Shown here: positions 1 to 7,018 of the stretch, one piece after another
How positions within the stretch are numbered: position 1 is the first letter of the stretch
Layout: each line of letters starts with the position of its first letter
Assembly: GCA_964427415.1 (NCBI GenBank)
Contig: CAYRUH010000011.1
Span: forward strand, 1 to 64,000
Direction: 5' to 3'
Length of the DNA: 64,000 nt
From: Lentisalinibacter sp964427415
GTDB taxonomy: Bacteria > Pseudomonadota > Gammaproteobacteria > Steroidobacterales > Woeseiaceae
Program-made: the position numbers and the translations under genes
The notes under the pieces: model-generated
The model's database searches: none
What the model saw: the letters and a program-made list of their open reading frames with translations, nothing else
Told to the model about the DNA's origin: nothing

Positions 1-2
1 CT

Positions 3-21
3 CGGTACACTTTCGGTACAC
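3..21. repeat. Short direct repeat upstream of the integrase gene
   Basis: The octamer CGGTACAC occurs at 3-10 and again at 14-21, just ahead of the integrase start. Short direct repeats next to an integrase gene can be arm-type binding sites or part of an attachment site, but only 28 bases lie upstream in this window, so this cannot be decided here. Confidence 0.3.
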
Positions 22-28
22 CTGTGCC

Positions 29-1084
29 ATGGAGTGTGCAGTGGCGACGATCACAAGGACCCCTTCCGCCACCTGGAAAGCGATCATCCGCAAGCGCGGC
101 TGGCCGACCGTGGTCAAGACGTTCCGCACCAAGCGTGACGCCCTCGACTGGTCGCGGCGTACCGAGGACGAGATGGTGCGCGGCGTCTACATCGACCGTG
201 CGCTGTCGGAGAAGACGCTCCTGAAAGATGCCCTCGACCGCTATGCTGCGGAGGTCGTCCCGACCAAACGGGCTTCCACGGCACGACGGGAGAAACCCAT
301 CATCGCCAACCTGAAGGAAGCGCTCGGCAACTACAGCCTGGCGGCGCTCACGCCCGACATCATCGCCCGCTATCGCGACCGTCGGCAGGAGGCCGGGCTC
401 TCGGCCAGCACCATCCGGCTGGAGCTCTCGCTGCTCTCCCACCTCTACAACTTGGCCATCAAGGAATGGGGCATCGGGCTCCTGTACAACCCCGTCACCA
501 ATATCCGAAAGCCGCCGCCGCATCCCGGCCGTAACCGGCGCCTGACCGCGGCGGAGGAAGCGAAGATCCTCCGGGCGGCCAGCGCCCACTCGAACCCCAT
601 GTTCGGCTGGATCGTCCGCCTGGCTCTCCACACCGGCATGCGGGCCGGCGAGATCCAGACGCTTCGTGTCAGCCAGGTCAATCTCGAACGCCGAGTGATT
701 ACTTTGACTGAGACCAAGAACGGGTCCTCACGGACCGTGCCTTTGTCGACCGCCGCCACGGCCGTCGTCCGCGCCGCCCTCGAGAACCCCCTCCGTCCGA
801 AAGAGACCGATCTCGTCTTCTACGGCGAGCCGGGCCGGGACGGCATCCGCCGGCCCTACGAGTTCCGGCCTGGCTGGCACCGGCTGCTGAAGCGACTGGG
901 CATCCAGGGCCTTCCCTTCCATGACCTCCGCCACGATGCCGTCTCCCGGCTCGTCGAGGCGGGCCTCGGCGACCAGGAAGTGGCCGCCATCTCAGGGCAT
1001 AAGTCCATGCAGATGCTGAGGCGTTACACTCATCTGCGAGCCGAGGATCTCGTGAAGCGGCTCGATCAGTTGGGGATACAGTAA
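29..1084 (+). CDS. Tyrosine-type site-specific integrase
   Basis: This is a phage/ICE-type tyrosine recombinase that integrates or excises a mobile element. The 351-residue protein has an N-terminal arm-binding region, a core-binding SAM-like domain (about 65-150, around ALTPDIIARYRDRR), and a C-terminal catalytic domain. The catalytic residues are visible: Arg in HTGMRAGEIQTLR, the HDLRH box, GHKSM, and the tyrosine nucleophile in RRYTHL near the C-terminus. Length is normal for the family. The ATG at 29 was taken as the start; a GTG at 41 is an alternative. Its stop overlaps the start of the next gene by one base (TAATG), so the two are co-transcribed. It marks one end of an accessory element. 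Confidence 0.93.
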   Translation: MECAVATITRTPSATWKAIIRKRGWPTVVKTFRTKRDALDWSRRTEDEMVRGVYIDRALSEKTLLKDALDRYAAEVVPTKRASTARREKPIIANLKEALGNYSLAALTPDIIARYRDRRQEAGLSASTIRLELSLLSHLYNLAIKEWGIGLLYNPVTNIRKPPPHPGRNRRLTAAEEAKILRAASAHSNPMFGWIVRLALHTGMRAGEIQTLRVSQVNLERRVITLTETKNGSSRTVPLSTAATAVVRAALENPLRPKETDLVFYGEPGRDGIRRPYEFRPGWHRLLKRLGIQGLPFHDLRHDAVSRLVEAGLGDQEVAAISGHKSMQMLRRYTHLRAEDLVKRLDQLGIQ

Positions 1085-1302
1085 TGGACACTGACGCAGA
1101 GACGAAGACCCGCTCGACCATCACCTGCCCGGTCTGTGGCGCCAGGACGCCCGAGACGATGCCGATCGACGCGTGCCAGTTCTTCTACGAGTGCCCCGGC
1201 TGCCGCGAAGTGCTGAAACCGAAGCCGGGCGATTGCTGCGTGTTCTGCTCCTGGGGCGATGTGCCCTGCCCGCCGGTGCAGCAAGACAGGGGGTGCTGCT
1301 GA
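1084..1302 (+). CDS. GDCCVFCSYG-family small cysteine-rich protein
   Basis: This 72-residue protein belongs to a small conserved family named after its motif, seen here as GDCCVFCSWGDVPCPP (about 49-64). A CxxC pair precedes it (CPVCG near 17, CPGC near 39), and the protein ends in CC. The many paired cysteines suggest metal (zinc) binding. I know the family mainly from mobile elements and heavy-metal or integrase neighbourhoods, but its biochemical role is not established. Its ATG sits on the last base of the integrase stop codon, implying translational coupling. Confidence 0.8.
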   Translation: MDTDAETKTRSTITCPVCGARTPETMPIDACQFFYECPGCREVLKPKPGDCCVFCSWGDVPCPPVQQDRGCC

Positions 1303-1444
1303 GGACGGCACCGGCTGTTCGATCCGTTTGGGTGGCGCTGTCGATGCAAAACCCGCCCGGCTCGTGTCGGGATATTTCGTGGTCGCGTAGGACGAAGCCG
1401 GGTACTCATAGGTTCACGTTTCCCGGAACCTGTGAGGACAGCCC

Positions 1445-1699
1445 ATGCACGACGACGTTTTACCCCGGCAGGATGATCCCCTTGCCGCCCAGCTCACGGA
1501 GCGCTTCGGCCCGCTCCTGACCCAGAGCCAGCTCGCCGAACTCCTCGGGCGCACGCCCGGCGGACTCCGCTATAGCCTCTGCTGCCCCAGCGACGCGCCC
1601 ACGCGGGCGCTGAAGGCCTGTGGTCGAAAGATCGGCCGCCGCGTCTACTACCCGGCTACCGAGGTCGCTCGCATCATCACGGGTGACGAGGCGCGGTGA
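1445..1699 (+). CDS. Helix-turn-helix DNA-binding protein of a mobile element
   Basis: The 84-residue protein contains a helix-turn-helix-like stretch, LTQSQLAELLGRTPGGLRYSL, in the middle and a basic patch near the end (GRKIGRRVYYPATEVARII). The closing 'R-x-YYP-x-x-EV' wording resembles excisionase/MerR-type small DNA binders that read DNA with a short beta-wing. It lies between the integrase operon and the replication-like gene, and its TGA overlaps the GTG start of the latter (GTGA). A role as excisionase or element regulator is inferred from position and fold only. Confidence 0.65.
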   Translation: MHDDVLPRQDDPLAAQLTERFGPLLTQSQLAELLGRTPGGLRYSLCCPSDAPTRALKACGRKIGRRVYYPATEVARIITGDEAR

Positions 1700-2397
1700 C
1701 ACGCCGCATCTTCAGGGCCCGCGACCGCAAGAAGTACCTCATCGTCGAGCAGGCCGCGGTCGAGGACAGCCGCCTCTCCTGGGCTGCCAGGGGGCTTCTC
1801 GTCTATCTCCTTGCCAATCCCGAGACCTGGCAGGTGCTCGTGAACGACCTGGTCAAGCGTGGTGACCTGGGACGGGACGGTGTCTATGGACTACTGAAGG
1901 AGCTGAGAGAGCACGGCTACGTTCGCTACGAGCGACACCGGGATCCGGAGGGGCGGTTGCGTGGCGGGCACTACCTGGTGTTCGAGCGCCCCCCGTCTCT
2001 CGAGTCAGCACCGCATCCGGAATCGCCGGAAACGGTGCGGCCGGAACCGGTTCCACCCGAGCCGGCCAGCCCCGACGCTTTATCTATTACCTACCCAGAG
2101 CAAGAACCCATATTTATCCAACTACCCAGTTTTACCTCTCAAAAGATCGACCAGAAGAAGAGTCTCGCGACGGGCGCCTACGTCTTCCCGCCGACCGTCA
2201 CCGCGCAGGAGCGGGCGTCCGCCAGCTGCATCGTGGCCTCGCTCGATCCCGATTCCCGGCAGGCCGCCCTCGACGAATGGGGCCAGGCAATCGCCAGGGG
2301 GGCGATCCGCTCGAGTCCCCTCGGCTATCTGGACGCAATCGTAAAGCGACGACTGGCCGAGGCGAAGAATGTCGACCGGGCCTGCAGGAATTTTTGA
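1696..2397 (+). CDS. Winged-helix replication-initiation-like protein
   Basis: This 233-residue protein starts at a GTG overlapping the preceding stop. Residues 20-95 form a DnaD/phage-replication-O-like winged helix: LSWAARGLLVYLLANPETW, then a GRDGVYGLLKELREHGYV recognition region, then the wing RDPEGRLRGGHYLVFE. A Pro/Glu-rich linker follows (100-135), then a helical C-terminal part (about 155-230). This layout is common in plasmid, ICE and phage replication or primosome-loading proteins. The gene is the last of the integrase-end cluster, and its stop lies inside a perfect inverted repeat. The function is inferred from the winged helix; a transcriptional regulator is the alternative. Confidence 0.6.
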   Translation: MTRRIFRARDRKKYLIVEQAAVEDSRLSWAARGLLVYLLANPETWQVLVNDLVKRGDLGRDGVYGLLKELREHGYVRYERHRDPEGRLRGGHYLVFERPPSLESAPHPESPETVRPEPVPPEPASPDALSITYPEQEPIFIQLPSFTSQKIDQKKSLATGAYVFPPTVTAQERASASCIVASLDPDSRQAALDEWGQAIARGAIRSSPLGYLDAIVKRRLAEAKNVDRACRNF

Positions 2398-2414
2398 TGA
2401 CACTGTCATCAAAA
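2392..2414. repeat. Perfect 23-bp palindrome over the stop of the replication-like gene
   Basis: Arms TTTTGATGACA (2392-2402) and TGTCATCAAAA (2404-2414) are perfect inverted copies separated by one base. The element overlaps the stop codon of the upstream gene. The tiny spacer makes it look like a dimeric protein-binding site or origin/attachment element rather than an RNA hairpin. Confidence 0.75.
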
Positions 2415-2428
2415 TCCGCGGCGGCTCG

Positions 2429-2474
2429 CGTCCCGCGTCCCTCCGACGGCTTCGCCGGGTAGGGACGCGGGACG
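2429..2474. repeat. 14-bp perfect inverted repeat (hairpin)
   Basis: Arms CGTCCCGCGTCCCT (2429-2442) and AGGGACGCGGGACG (2461-2474) are exact reverse complements. The 18-base loop contains a further small stem (CGGC-TTCG-CCG). No T-tract follows, so it is not a canonical intrinsic terminator. It may be a factor-dependent terminator, an element-boundary hairpin or an origin structure. Confidence 0.75.
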
Positions 2475-2906
2475 GAAAGCCAATAACCGCGCGGCTTTCA
2501 GGCGGAATTTCTGAGGGACGAGTGAGGGACGGACCCCTATAATGACCCCGGAACACCGAATTATCCGCGGCCACTGCGGCAAAGTGGCAAACCGTGTCCA
2601 ACAACCGAAAGGAGGTGAAATTCTCAAGAACCGATGGCTGTCGGAGCCCTAAACCGTCGCCGATCGCAATTCCCACAGGAACTGCCCGGCGAGGCAATAT
2701 GCCAAGGGGTGTAGTGCCACCCCGACACGAGCCGCTCCTCGAGAGTGGGCGCCCTCAGTTACGGCCTGGGTGTGTGTCAGAAACGCTTACCGAGAGGAAT
2801 TGCACTGCGAGAGACTGGCAAACACGCACCTCCGACGAGAAAGAGCCTTAACGCCGGAACGGGCGCTTGTGGCAAAATCGAAAGCCAAGCCGAGAGGTCG
2901 CGGGCC
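2475..2906. other. Intergenic stretch without a recognised gene
   Basis: I see no recognisable coding gene or RNA here. It contains a TATAAT hexamer (2538-2543) without an obvious -35, a small hairpin (CCACT 2571-2575 / AGTGG 2583-2587), and a strong Shine-Dalgarno-like AAAGGAGGTGA (about 2608-2618) followed by open frames with no recognisable product. One open frame runs in phase into the following DUF433 gene from 2745, but the added residues look non-coding. Confidence 0.5.
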
Positions 2907-3614
2907 ATGACGAAGAGCAACATCGAGCAACTCAGACGCACGCCCGCCTACACTTACGTTGAGGCTGCCCACTACCTCAATCTGCCGGTCAGTACGCTAT
3001 CGTCCTGGTTCAAGGGCCAGACCTATACCCTGAACGACGAAGTTCGGCGTTTCCAGCCGGTGATCACCCTCGATGGACGACCGGGTGAAGGCCTCTCCTT
3101 CCTGAATCTCGTCGAAGCTCATGTTCTCGCGGCTCTCCGCCGCGAGCATCGCATCCCCCTGCAGAAAGTCCGCCGGGCCCTGGACTACGTCGAGCGGGAG
3201 CTCGGTGTCAGCCGGCCGCTCATCAATGCCCGTTTCGAGACCGACGGGGTCAACCTGCTCGTCCGCGAGCTGGAGAGGCTCGTCAACGTCCCCCAAGAGG
3301 GCCAGCTCGAGATCGAACCCGTTATCCGCACCTATCTCCGGCGGATAGAGCGAGATTCGTCCGGCCTGCCCATCAAGCTCTACCCATTCACGCGGAGGGC
3401 GGTCTCGGCCGACGAACCGCAGCCCGTGGAGATAGACCCGCGGGTCTCCTTCGGGCGGCCGGTTTTGGCCGGCAGGGGCGTGCCGACGGCCGTTCTCGCC
3501 GATCGTTTCAAGGCAGGGGACTCCCTGACTAACCTGGCGGAAGACTATGACACCTCCCCGCAAGTCATCGAGGAGGCGATCCGCTGCGAGCTCAGCCGCC
3601 GCGAAGCGGCTTGA
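2907..3614 (+). CDS. DUF433-domain antitoxin with N-terminal HTH
   Basis: This is probably the antitoxin of a toxin-antitoxin pair. The N-terminal half has a MerR-like helix-turn-helix (YTYVEAAHYLNLPVSTLSSWF, about 12-32), then a helical region. The C-terminal 60 residues are a typical DUF433 domain: VEIDPRVSFGRPVLAGRGVPTAVLADRF, followed by a second small helix-turn-helix in LAEDYDTSPQVIEEAI. The ATG at 2907 was chosen because the domain begins there; the reading frame stays open further upstream but looks non-coding. The 3' end overlaps the PIN-like toxin gene by 68 bases in another frame, a common TA arrangement. DUF433 proteins typically neutralise a partnered PIN-like nuclease and autoregulate the operon. 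Confidence 0.8.
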   Translation: MTKSNIEQLRRTPAYTYVEAAHYLNLPVSTLSSWFKGQTYTLNDEVRRFQPVITLDGRPGEGLSFLNLVEAHVLAALRREHRIPLQKVRRALDYVERELGVSRPLINARFETDGVNLLVRELERLVNVPQEGQLEIEPVIRTYLRRIERDSSGLPIKLYPFTRRAVSADEPQPVEIDPRVSFGRPVLAGRGVPTAVLADRFKAGDSLTNLAEDYDTSPQVIEEAIRCELSRREAA

Positions 3615-4005
3615 GAGCGCCCGCTTCTATCTGGACGAGTCGATCTTCTCCCGTGTCCTGCTGGATGCGATAGAGGCGGCAGGCGCCAATGTGGAGCGTG
3701 CCGGCGGCGCGTTTCCTTTTGGTACACCGGATGAAGTCTGGCTAACCGCCTGCGGTCAGCGCGGCTGGATCGTCCTGACCCGGGATCAGCGGATAAGGCG
3801 CCGCGTTCTGGAACGCGAGGCCATACAGCAATCCGGGGCGGCGGTATTCGCACTCACGGCAGGCGAGGCGACAGCATCGGACACCGCGGAAGTGATCGTC
3901 CGCCTGCTTCCGAAGTTCGCGAACATGGCTATCAGTGAGCCGAAACCGTTTCTCTATACCTTCGGATTATCAGGCCGCCTGAGCCGCGTGCGTTTGGGTA
4001 GATGA
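3547..4005 (+). CDS. PIN-like (DUF5615/VapC45-type) toxin
   Basis: This 152-residue protein resembles PIN-like ribonucleases partnered with DUF433 antitoxins. After a basic N-terminal extension of about 25 residues comes the acidic motif FYLDESI. DEVWLTACGQRGWIVLTRDQRI follows, holding the second and third conserved acidic positions expected to bind Mg2+ in a PIN active site. The C-terminal 25 residues (ISEPKPFLYTFGLSGRLSRVRLGR) are less family-like and run into a junction with a truncated sigma gene. A start further inside the overlap with the antitoxin (near 3610) is possible. RNase activity is inferred from family and context. Confidence 0.72.
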   Translation: MTPPRKSSRRRSAASSAAAKRLESARFYLDESIFSRVLLDAIEAAGANVERAGGAFPFGTPDEVWLTACGQRGWIVLTRDQRIRRRVLEREAIQQSGAAVFALTAGEATASDTAEVIVRLLPKFANMAISEPKPFLYTFGLSGRLSRVRLGR

Positions 4006-4430
4006 GCCGCGCGGCGACGAAGCCTAGGCAGCTGGCTGAATGCCGCCTCGATGATCTGGCCCAATTCCTCTGTTTCCGCCGATGCATCGGCCTGACCCGC
4101 GATGCCGTACACGTCATGAGCGCTCGCAGCCTCTCGGGCGTGCCGCCTCCGCTCGCTTCGCTGCCGATTTCGGCTGATGTTGACCACAATCCCCAGAAGC
4201 CACGTTCGAAAGGAAGACTGTTCGCGGAACGTGCCCAACTTCTCAAGCGCGACGAGCATCGCCTCCTGCGATACATCCTCAGCCGCGTCAGCGTCCGGCC
4301 ATGTGAGGCGCCTGGCGAAGCGATAGACGTCATCCTGGTGCAGTGCGAACAGTGCTTCCAGCGCCGCCTCGTCTCCGGCTTTGGCGGCGGCTAGCAGATC
4401 TCTCTCCACGTTGCCGCTAGTGGACGGCAC
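3954..4430 (-). pseudogene. ECF sigma-70 factor truncated in region 4
   Basis: The protein starts as a good ECF sigma factor. Region 2 covers residues 8-85, with DEAALEALFALHQDDVYRFARRLTW, then the -10-binding helix DAAEDVSQEAMLVAL and FRTWLLGIVVNISRNRQRSERRR. A linker follows, and region 4 begins with IIEAAFSQLP. After that the family sequence stops and 25 arginine-rich residues follow that overlap the end of the toxin gene on the other strand. Without region 4 it cannot bind a -35 element normally. The break maps near 4030. It has a GTG start directly abutting the stop of the upstream gene. Confidence 0.75.
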
Positions 4431-4985
4431 TCAGAAGTCGAGGTTTCGGGGCTTTTTCGGCAGCGACTCCGCGGTGGTGGGAGTTTCGTCCGGGACGATC
4501 TCCAGGCTGAATGAGTCGGCGTACATTTCGCCTGTGCCGGACATTAGGGCTCCGAACAGGATCCGGGTGGCGCTCTCATCGACGCGGACTATCGTCTCGT
4601 ACCGCTTCCAGTCCGTTGTTCCGGTCACGCCGGGGTCGTTCATGTTGTCAAGAACCAGCACATCCTTGCCCTTGTCGACCCGGAACCAAAGGCCTCCGTA
4701 GCCCTCCTGGATATCGACCGTCTTTAGATAGCCGGAGAGCTTTACCGTCTTCCCGGCATACTCGGCTGCCGCGATCATTTGGCCTACTCCACCGAAAGTC
4801 CCGGAATCATCCTGGAGCTTGCGGACCCTCAGCGCCCACCCATCCAGGCCAGCTGCGGATACGACCTCGACCGAGTAGCTCTTCATGCCGGAGTCGCCGA
4901 TCTCGTACCAGCCTTCCGGCAGATCAGCTGCATTGGCAACTGCGGCTAAGATCAGGAGCGTTCCCAAGGAAATCGCGATTCTCAT
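4431..4985 (-). CDS. Exported jelly-roll (carbohydrate-binding-like) protein
   Basis: The 184-residue protein has a Sec signal peptide (MRIAISLGTLLILAAVANA, cleavage near 20). The mature part reads like a single beta-sandwich: a strand-rich SYSVEVVSAAG, a KTVKLSGYLKT strand, GGLWFRVDKG, then TTDWKRYETIVRVDESATRILFGALMSGTGEMYADSF. This resembles the CBM4/9- or CIA30-like fold found in secreted binding proteins and after regulator domains. No catalytic motif is visible. It is the first gene of a two-gene unit with the broken ECF sigma gene. Its role is unknown; binding a small ligand or sugar in the periplasm is the best guess. Confidence 0.6.
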   Translation of the reverse strand: MRIAISLGTLLILAAVANAADLPEGWYEIGDSGMKSYSVEVVSAAGLDGWALRVRKLQDDSGTFGGVGQMIAAAEYAGKTVKLSGYLKTVDIQEGYGGLWFRVDKGKDVLVLDNMNDPGVTGTTDWKRYETIVRVDESATRILFGALMSGTGEMYADSFSLEIVPDETPTTAESLPKKPRNLDF

Positions 4986-5047
4986 TATCGGTTCTCCGGA
5001 TTGATGGGTGGTATCCGATTAGTGTCACCTGCGTAGTGGATGTTAGA

Positions 5048-5062
5048 CGACGGACTGCAAGT
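5048..5062. repeat. 15-bp direct repeat, copy 1
   Basis: CGACGGACTGCAAGT here recurs at 6530-6544 with one mismatch (T for C at base 11). The two copies flank the alpha-hydroxy-acid oxidase gene in the same orientation. This suggests a mobile or duplicated cassette, though such a match can also be chance. Confidence 0.4.
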
Positions 5063-5196
5063 GCAGATGACGTGGCCGCTTTGAGGAGCAGAGCGGACGG
5101 AGTTCGCGAGTTCGATATACTGGGCGCTTTCGACCCAAAGCGGACGTTGCGACGTCAGAGCATTGATTGGGGTTTGGCTGCTGCAAAGGAAAAGGA

Positions 5197-6414
5197 ATGG
5201 AATCTATAGCTCGTCGTCGTGTACTGAAGTTTCTCGCGGCAAGTCCTTTGCTTGGATATACCGCGGCAGGAAGTTTGCTGGCTGAAGAGTCGCTGGATGC
5301 GATTCAGCTGCCGAATTTCCTGATAAAGTCGCCTGAGAAAGCGCTGGACGTATTTGACTTCCATGCCGTTGCAAAACACAAGTTGCCCCCGGCACATTAC
5401 GGTTATCTGGCAACTGGCACCGACGCTAATGAAACACTGTCCGCCAATCGGCGTGCCTTCAAGAACCTGTACCTTCGGTCGATGCGAATGGCCGATACGA
5501 GCAACGTCAGCTTGGGGACGACATTGCTGGGTGAGCAGCTGGGCTCTCCGATAGTGCTCGCTCCGGTTGGCAGTCAGGCTGCCTTTCATCCTGACGCAGA
5601 ACTCGCAACCGCGCGAGCGGCCAAAGCACAGGGACATCTGCAAATTCTGTCGAATGTCACGTCGAACCCTATCGAGGATGTCATCGCAGCGCGCGGACAG
5701 CCGGTCTGGTTTCAGCTCTATCCAACCAATAAGTGGGATACGGCAAAGATGATGTTGGAGCGCGCAGAAAAAGCTGGTTCGCGTGTCGTTGTGTTGACCG
5801 TTGATCTCAACTCATCCAGTAATCGCGTACTTCTTGGTCAGTTCATACGTACAGACGATCGTGACTGCTCGTCGTGTCACGGAACGGGAGGCGCTGAAGA
5901 CTTCGTGCGCATGAATCCAATGTACAGCGGATCCAGCGTTACCTTCGCCGATTTTGACACGTCGGACATGACCTGGGACTACCTGGAGAAAATCCGGAGG
6001 GTCACTTCGATGAAAATCGTCGTCAAAGGAATCGTCACCCGCGAAGATGCTGCAAGCGCTGTCGAGGCTGGTGCGGACGCCGTCTACGTTTCCAATCATG
6101 GAGGTCGTGCCGAGGCAAGCGGTTGGGGTGCCATCGAAAGTCTGCCTGAAGTGGTTGCTGCAGTAGGCGGTCGTGTTCCGGTAATGGTCGACAGCGGCTT
6201 TCGACGTGGAACCGATATCTTCAAGGCCCTGGCGCTCGGCGCAGACTCGGTTTGCATTGGCCGTGCCTACATTTGGGCGTTGGCAGCCTTCGGTCAACCC
6301 GGTGTCGAGAAGGTTCTTGAAATGTTGAATGCCGAGCTATCGATGGTGATGGGGCAAATGGGCGCAAGCAGCGTTGCCGACATAGGTCCGCAACATATTG
6401 GCGTCCGAGGGTAG
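5197..6414 (+). CDS. Tat-exported FMN-dependent alpha-hydroxy-acid oxidase/dehydrogenase
   Basis: This enzyme oxidises a 2-hydroxy acid (lactate, glycolate or mandelate type) with FMN. Conserved residues are visible: Tyr in PAHYGY, QLY near the centre, the FMN-contacting Lys in KIVVKGI, the catalytic His and Arg in YVSNHGGR, and the phosphate site VDSGFRRGTDIFKALALGADSVCIGRAY. The start at 5197 has AAAGGA just upstream and yields a twin-arginine-like signal, MESIARRRVLKFLAASPLLG, so it is probably exported as a folded holoenzyme. A frame extension to 5167 would hide that signal. An unusual feature is the CSSCH sequence (CxxCH) about 230 residues in, at the variable loop 4; this could bind haem c or a metal. 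The gene is monocistronic and less GC-rich than its neighbours. Confidence 0.88.
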   Translation: MESIARRRVLKFLAASPLLGYTAAGSLLAEESLDAIQLPNFLIKSPEKALDVFDFHAVAKHKLPPAHYGYLATGTDANETLSANRRAFKNLYLRSMRMADTSNVSLGTTLLGEQLGSPIVLAPVGSQAAFHPDAELATARAAKAQGHLQILSNVTSNPIEDVIAARGQPVWFQLYPTNKWDTAKMMLERAEKAGSRVVVLTVDLNSSSNRVLLGQFIRTDDRDCSSCHGTGGAEDFVRMNPMYSGSSVTFADFDTSDMTWDYLEKIRRVTSMKIVVKGIVTREDAASAVEAGADAVYVSNHGGRAEASGWGAIESLPEVVAAVGGRVPVMVDSGFRRGTDIFKALALGADSVCIGRAYIWALAAFGQPGVEKVLEMLNAELSMVMGQMGASSVADIGPQHIGVRG

Positions 6415-6529
6415 ACATTCGACCTGGCCGCCCGCGAACGTCTTCTTCTGGCCGATTCCGGAAGTTCCCGGAAGGAAAGTTGGCTTCGTCAGCGGGTCCG
6501 CTCTCTCCTCAATAGCGGACGTGAACTAA

Positions 6530-6544
6530 CGACGGACTGTAAGT
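6530..6544. repeat. 15-bp direct repeat, copy 2
   Basis: CGACGGACTGTAAGT matches 5048-5062 at 14 of 15 positions in the same orientation, beyond the 3' end of the oxidase gene. Confidence 0.4.
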
Positions 6545-6905
6545 AGGCGGGGAACAGCGGCCGCACTCTAGGAGTTTCTTAGGCATGTCGATGACTGCAG
6601 CCCATGCGTTGGATCCTGCTCTCTCATGCGGCAGCGCGTCGGACAGGATGGGTCAATTTCTAATGCAAAGCCTTGGGGTCACCTATAGGTGCAAGGAATC
6701 ATCTTCGCGACAGAACCGCACTCTTAGCGACATATAAATACCCTCAGCGACAAATAGGTGCCTCGCCAAGACCCTGCGTAGAATTGCTCAGCGTACTGAG
6801 TAATTCGTCACGATGCGGAAAGCGTGCCTCGCTCTTTGGAGGATGCTCGGGATCATCCAAGATACAGTAAGTTATTAAAATCAGTGAGTTAGGGGTTGCG
6901 GGTGC

Positions 6906-6968
6906 TGCGAATTTGTAGCGTAGGAGCCTGCGAAACTGTAGCGTAAGTGCTTGAGAAGCTGTATGGTA
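6906..6968. repeat. Three imperfect 17-bp direct repeats at 23-bp pitch
   Basis: Units start at 6906, 6929 and 6952: TGCGAATTTGTAGCGTA, TGCGAAACTGTAGCGTA and the more diverged TGAGAAGCTGTATGGTA. The 23-bp spacing is about two helical turns, so a protein could bind them on the same DNA face. The array ends about 50 bases before the ATPase start. It looks like an iterated operator; binding has not been shown. Confidence 0.6.
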
Positions 6969-7018
6969 GCTCCGTCCGGGGCTGTGCCCCGTCTGGAATT
7001 GTCTGCCCCCCGCATCGC

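Larger units (their letters stand above)
6415..7018. other. Intergenic region upstream of the DUF4143 ATPase
   Basis: I see no convincing gene. The stretch is less GC-rich than its surroundings and holds the second copy of the 15-bp repeat (6530-6544). It also has a few reiterations of a GCGACA-type word (6710-6760) and the triple direct repeat described separately (6906-6968). Short open frames here have no recognisable product. Confidence 0.5.

Noticed and set aside
2590..2851. Small gene after the AGGAGG sequence near 2610
   Set aside because: The Shine-Dalgarno is good but the following frames give unrecognisable peptides, and spacing to an ATG is too long.
5040..5062. Integron attC site near GTTAGAC (5043-5049)
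   Set aside because: The heptamer fits one core-site pattern, but no paired inverse core or attC-like fold was found around the oxidase gene.
6673..6870. A 65-codon frame in the gap before the ATPase
   Set aside because: No ribosome-binding site, no similarity, and it lies among short reiterated words.
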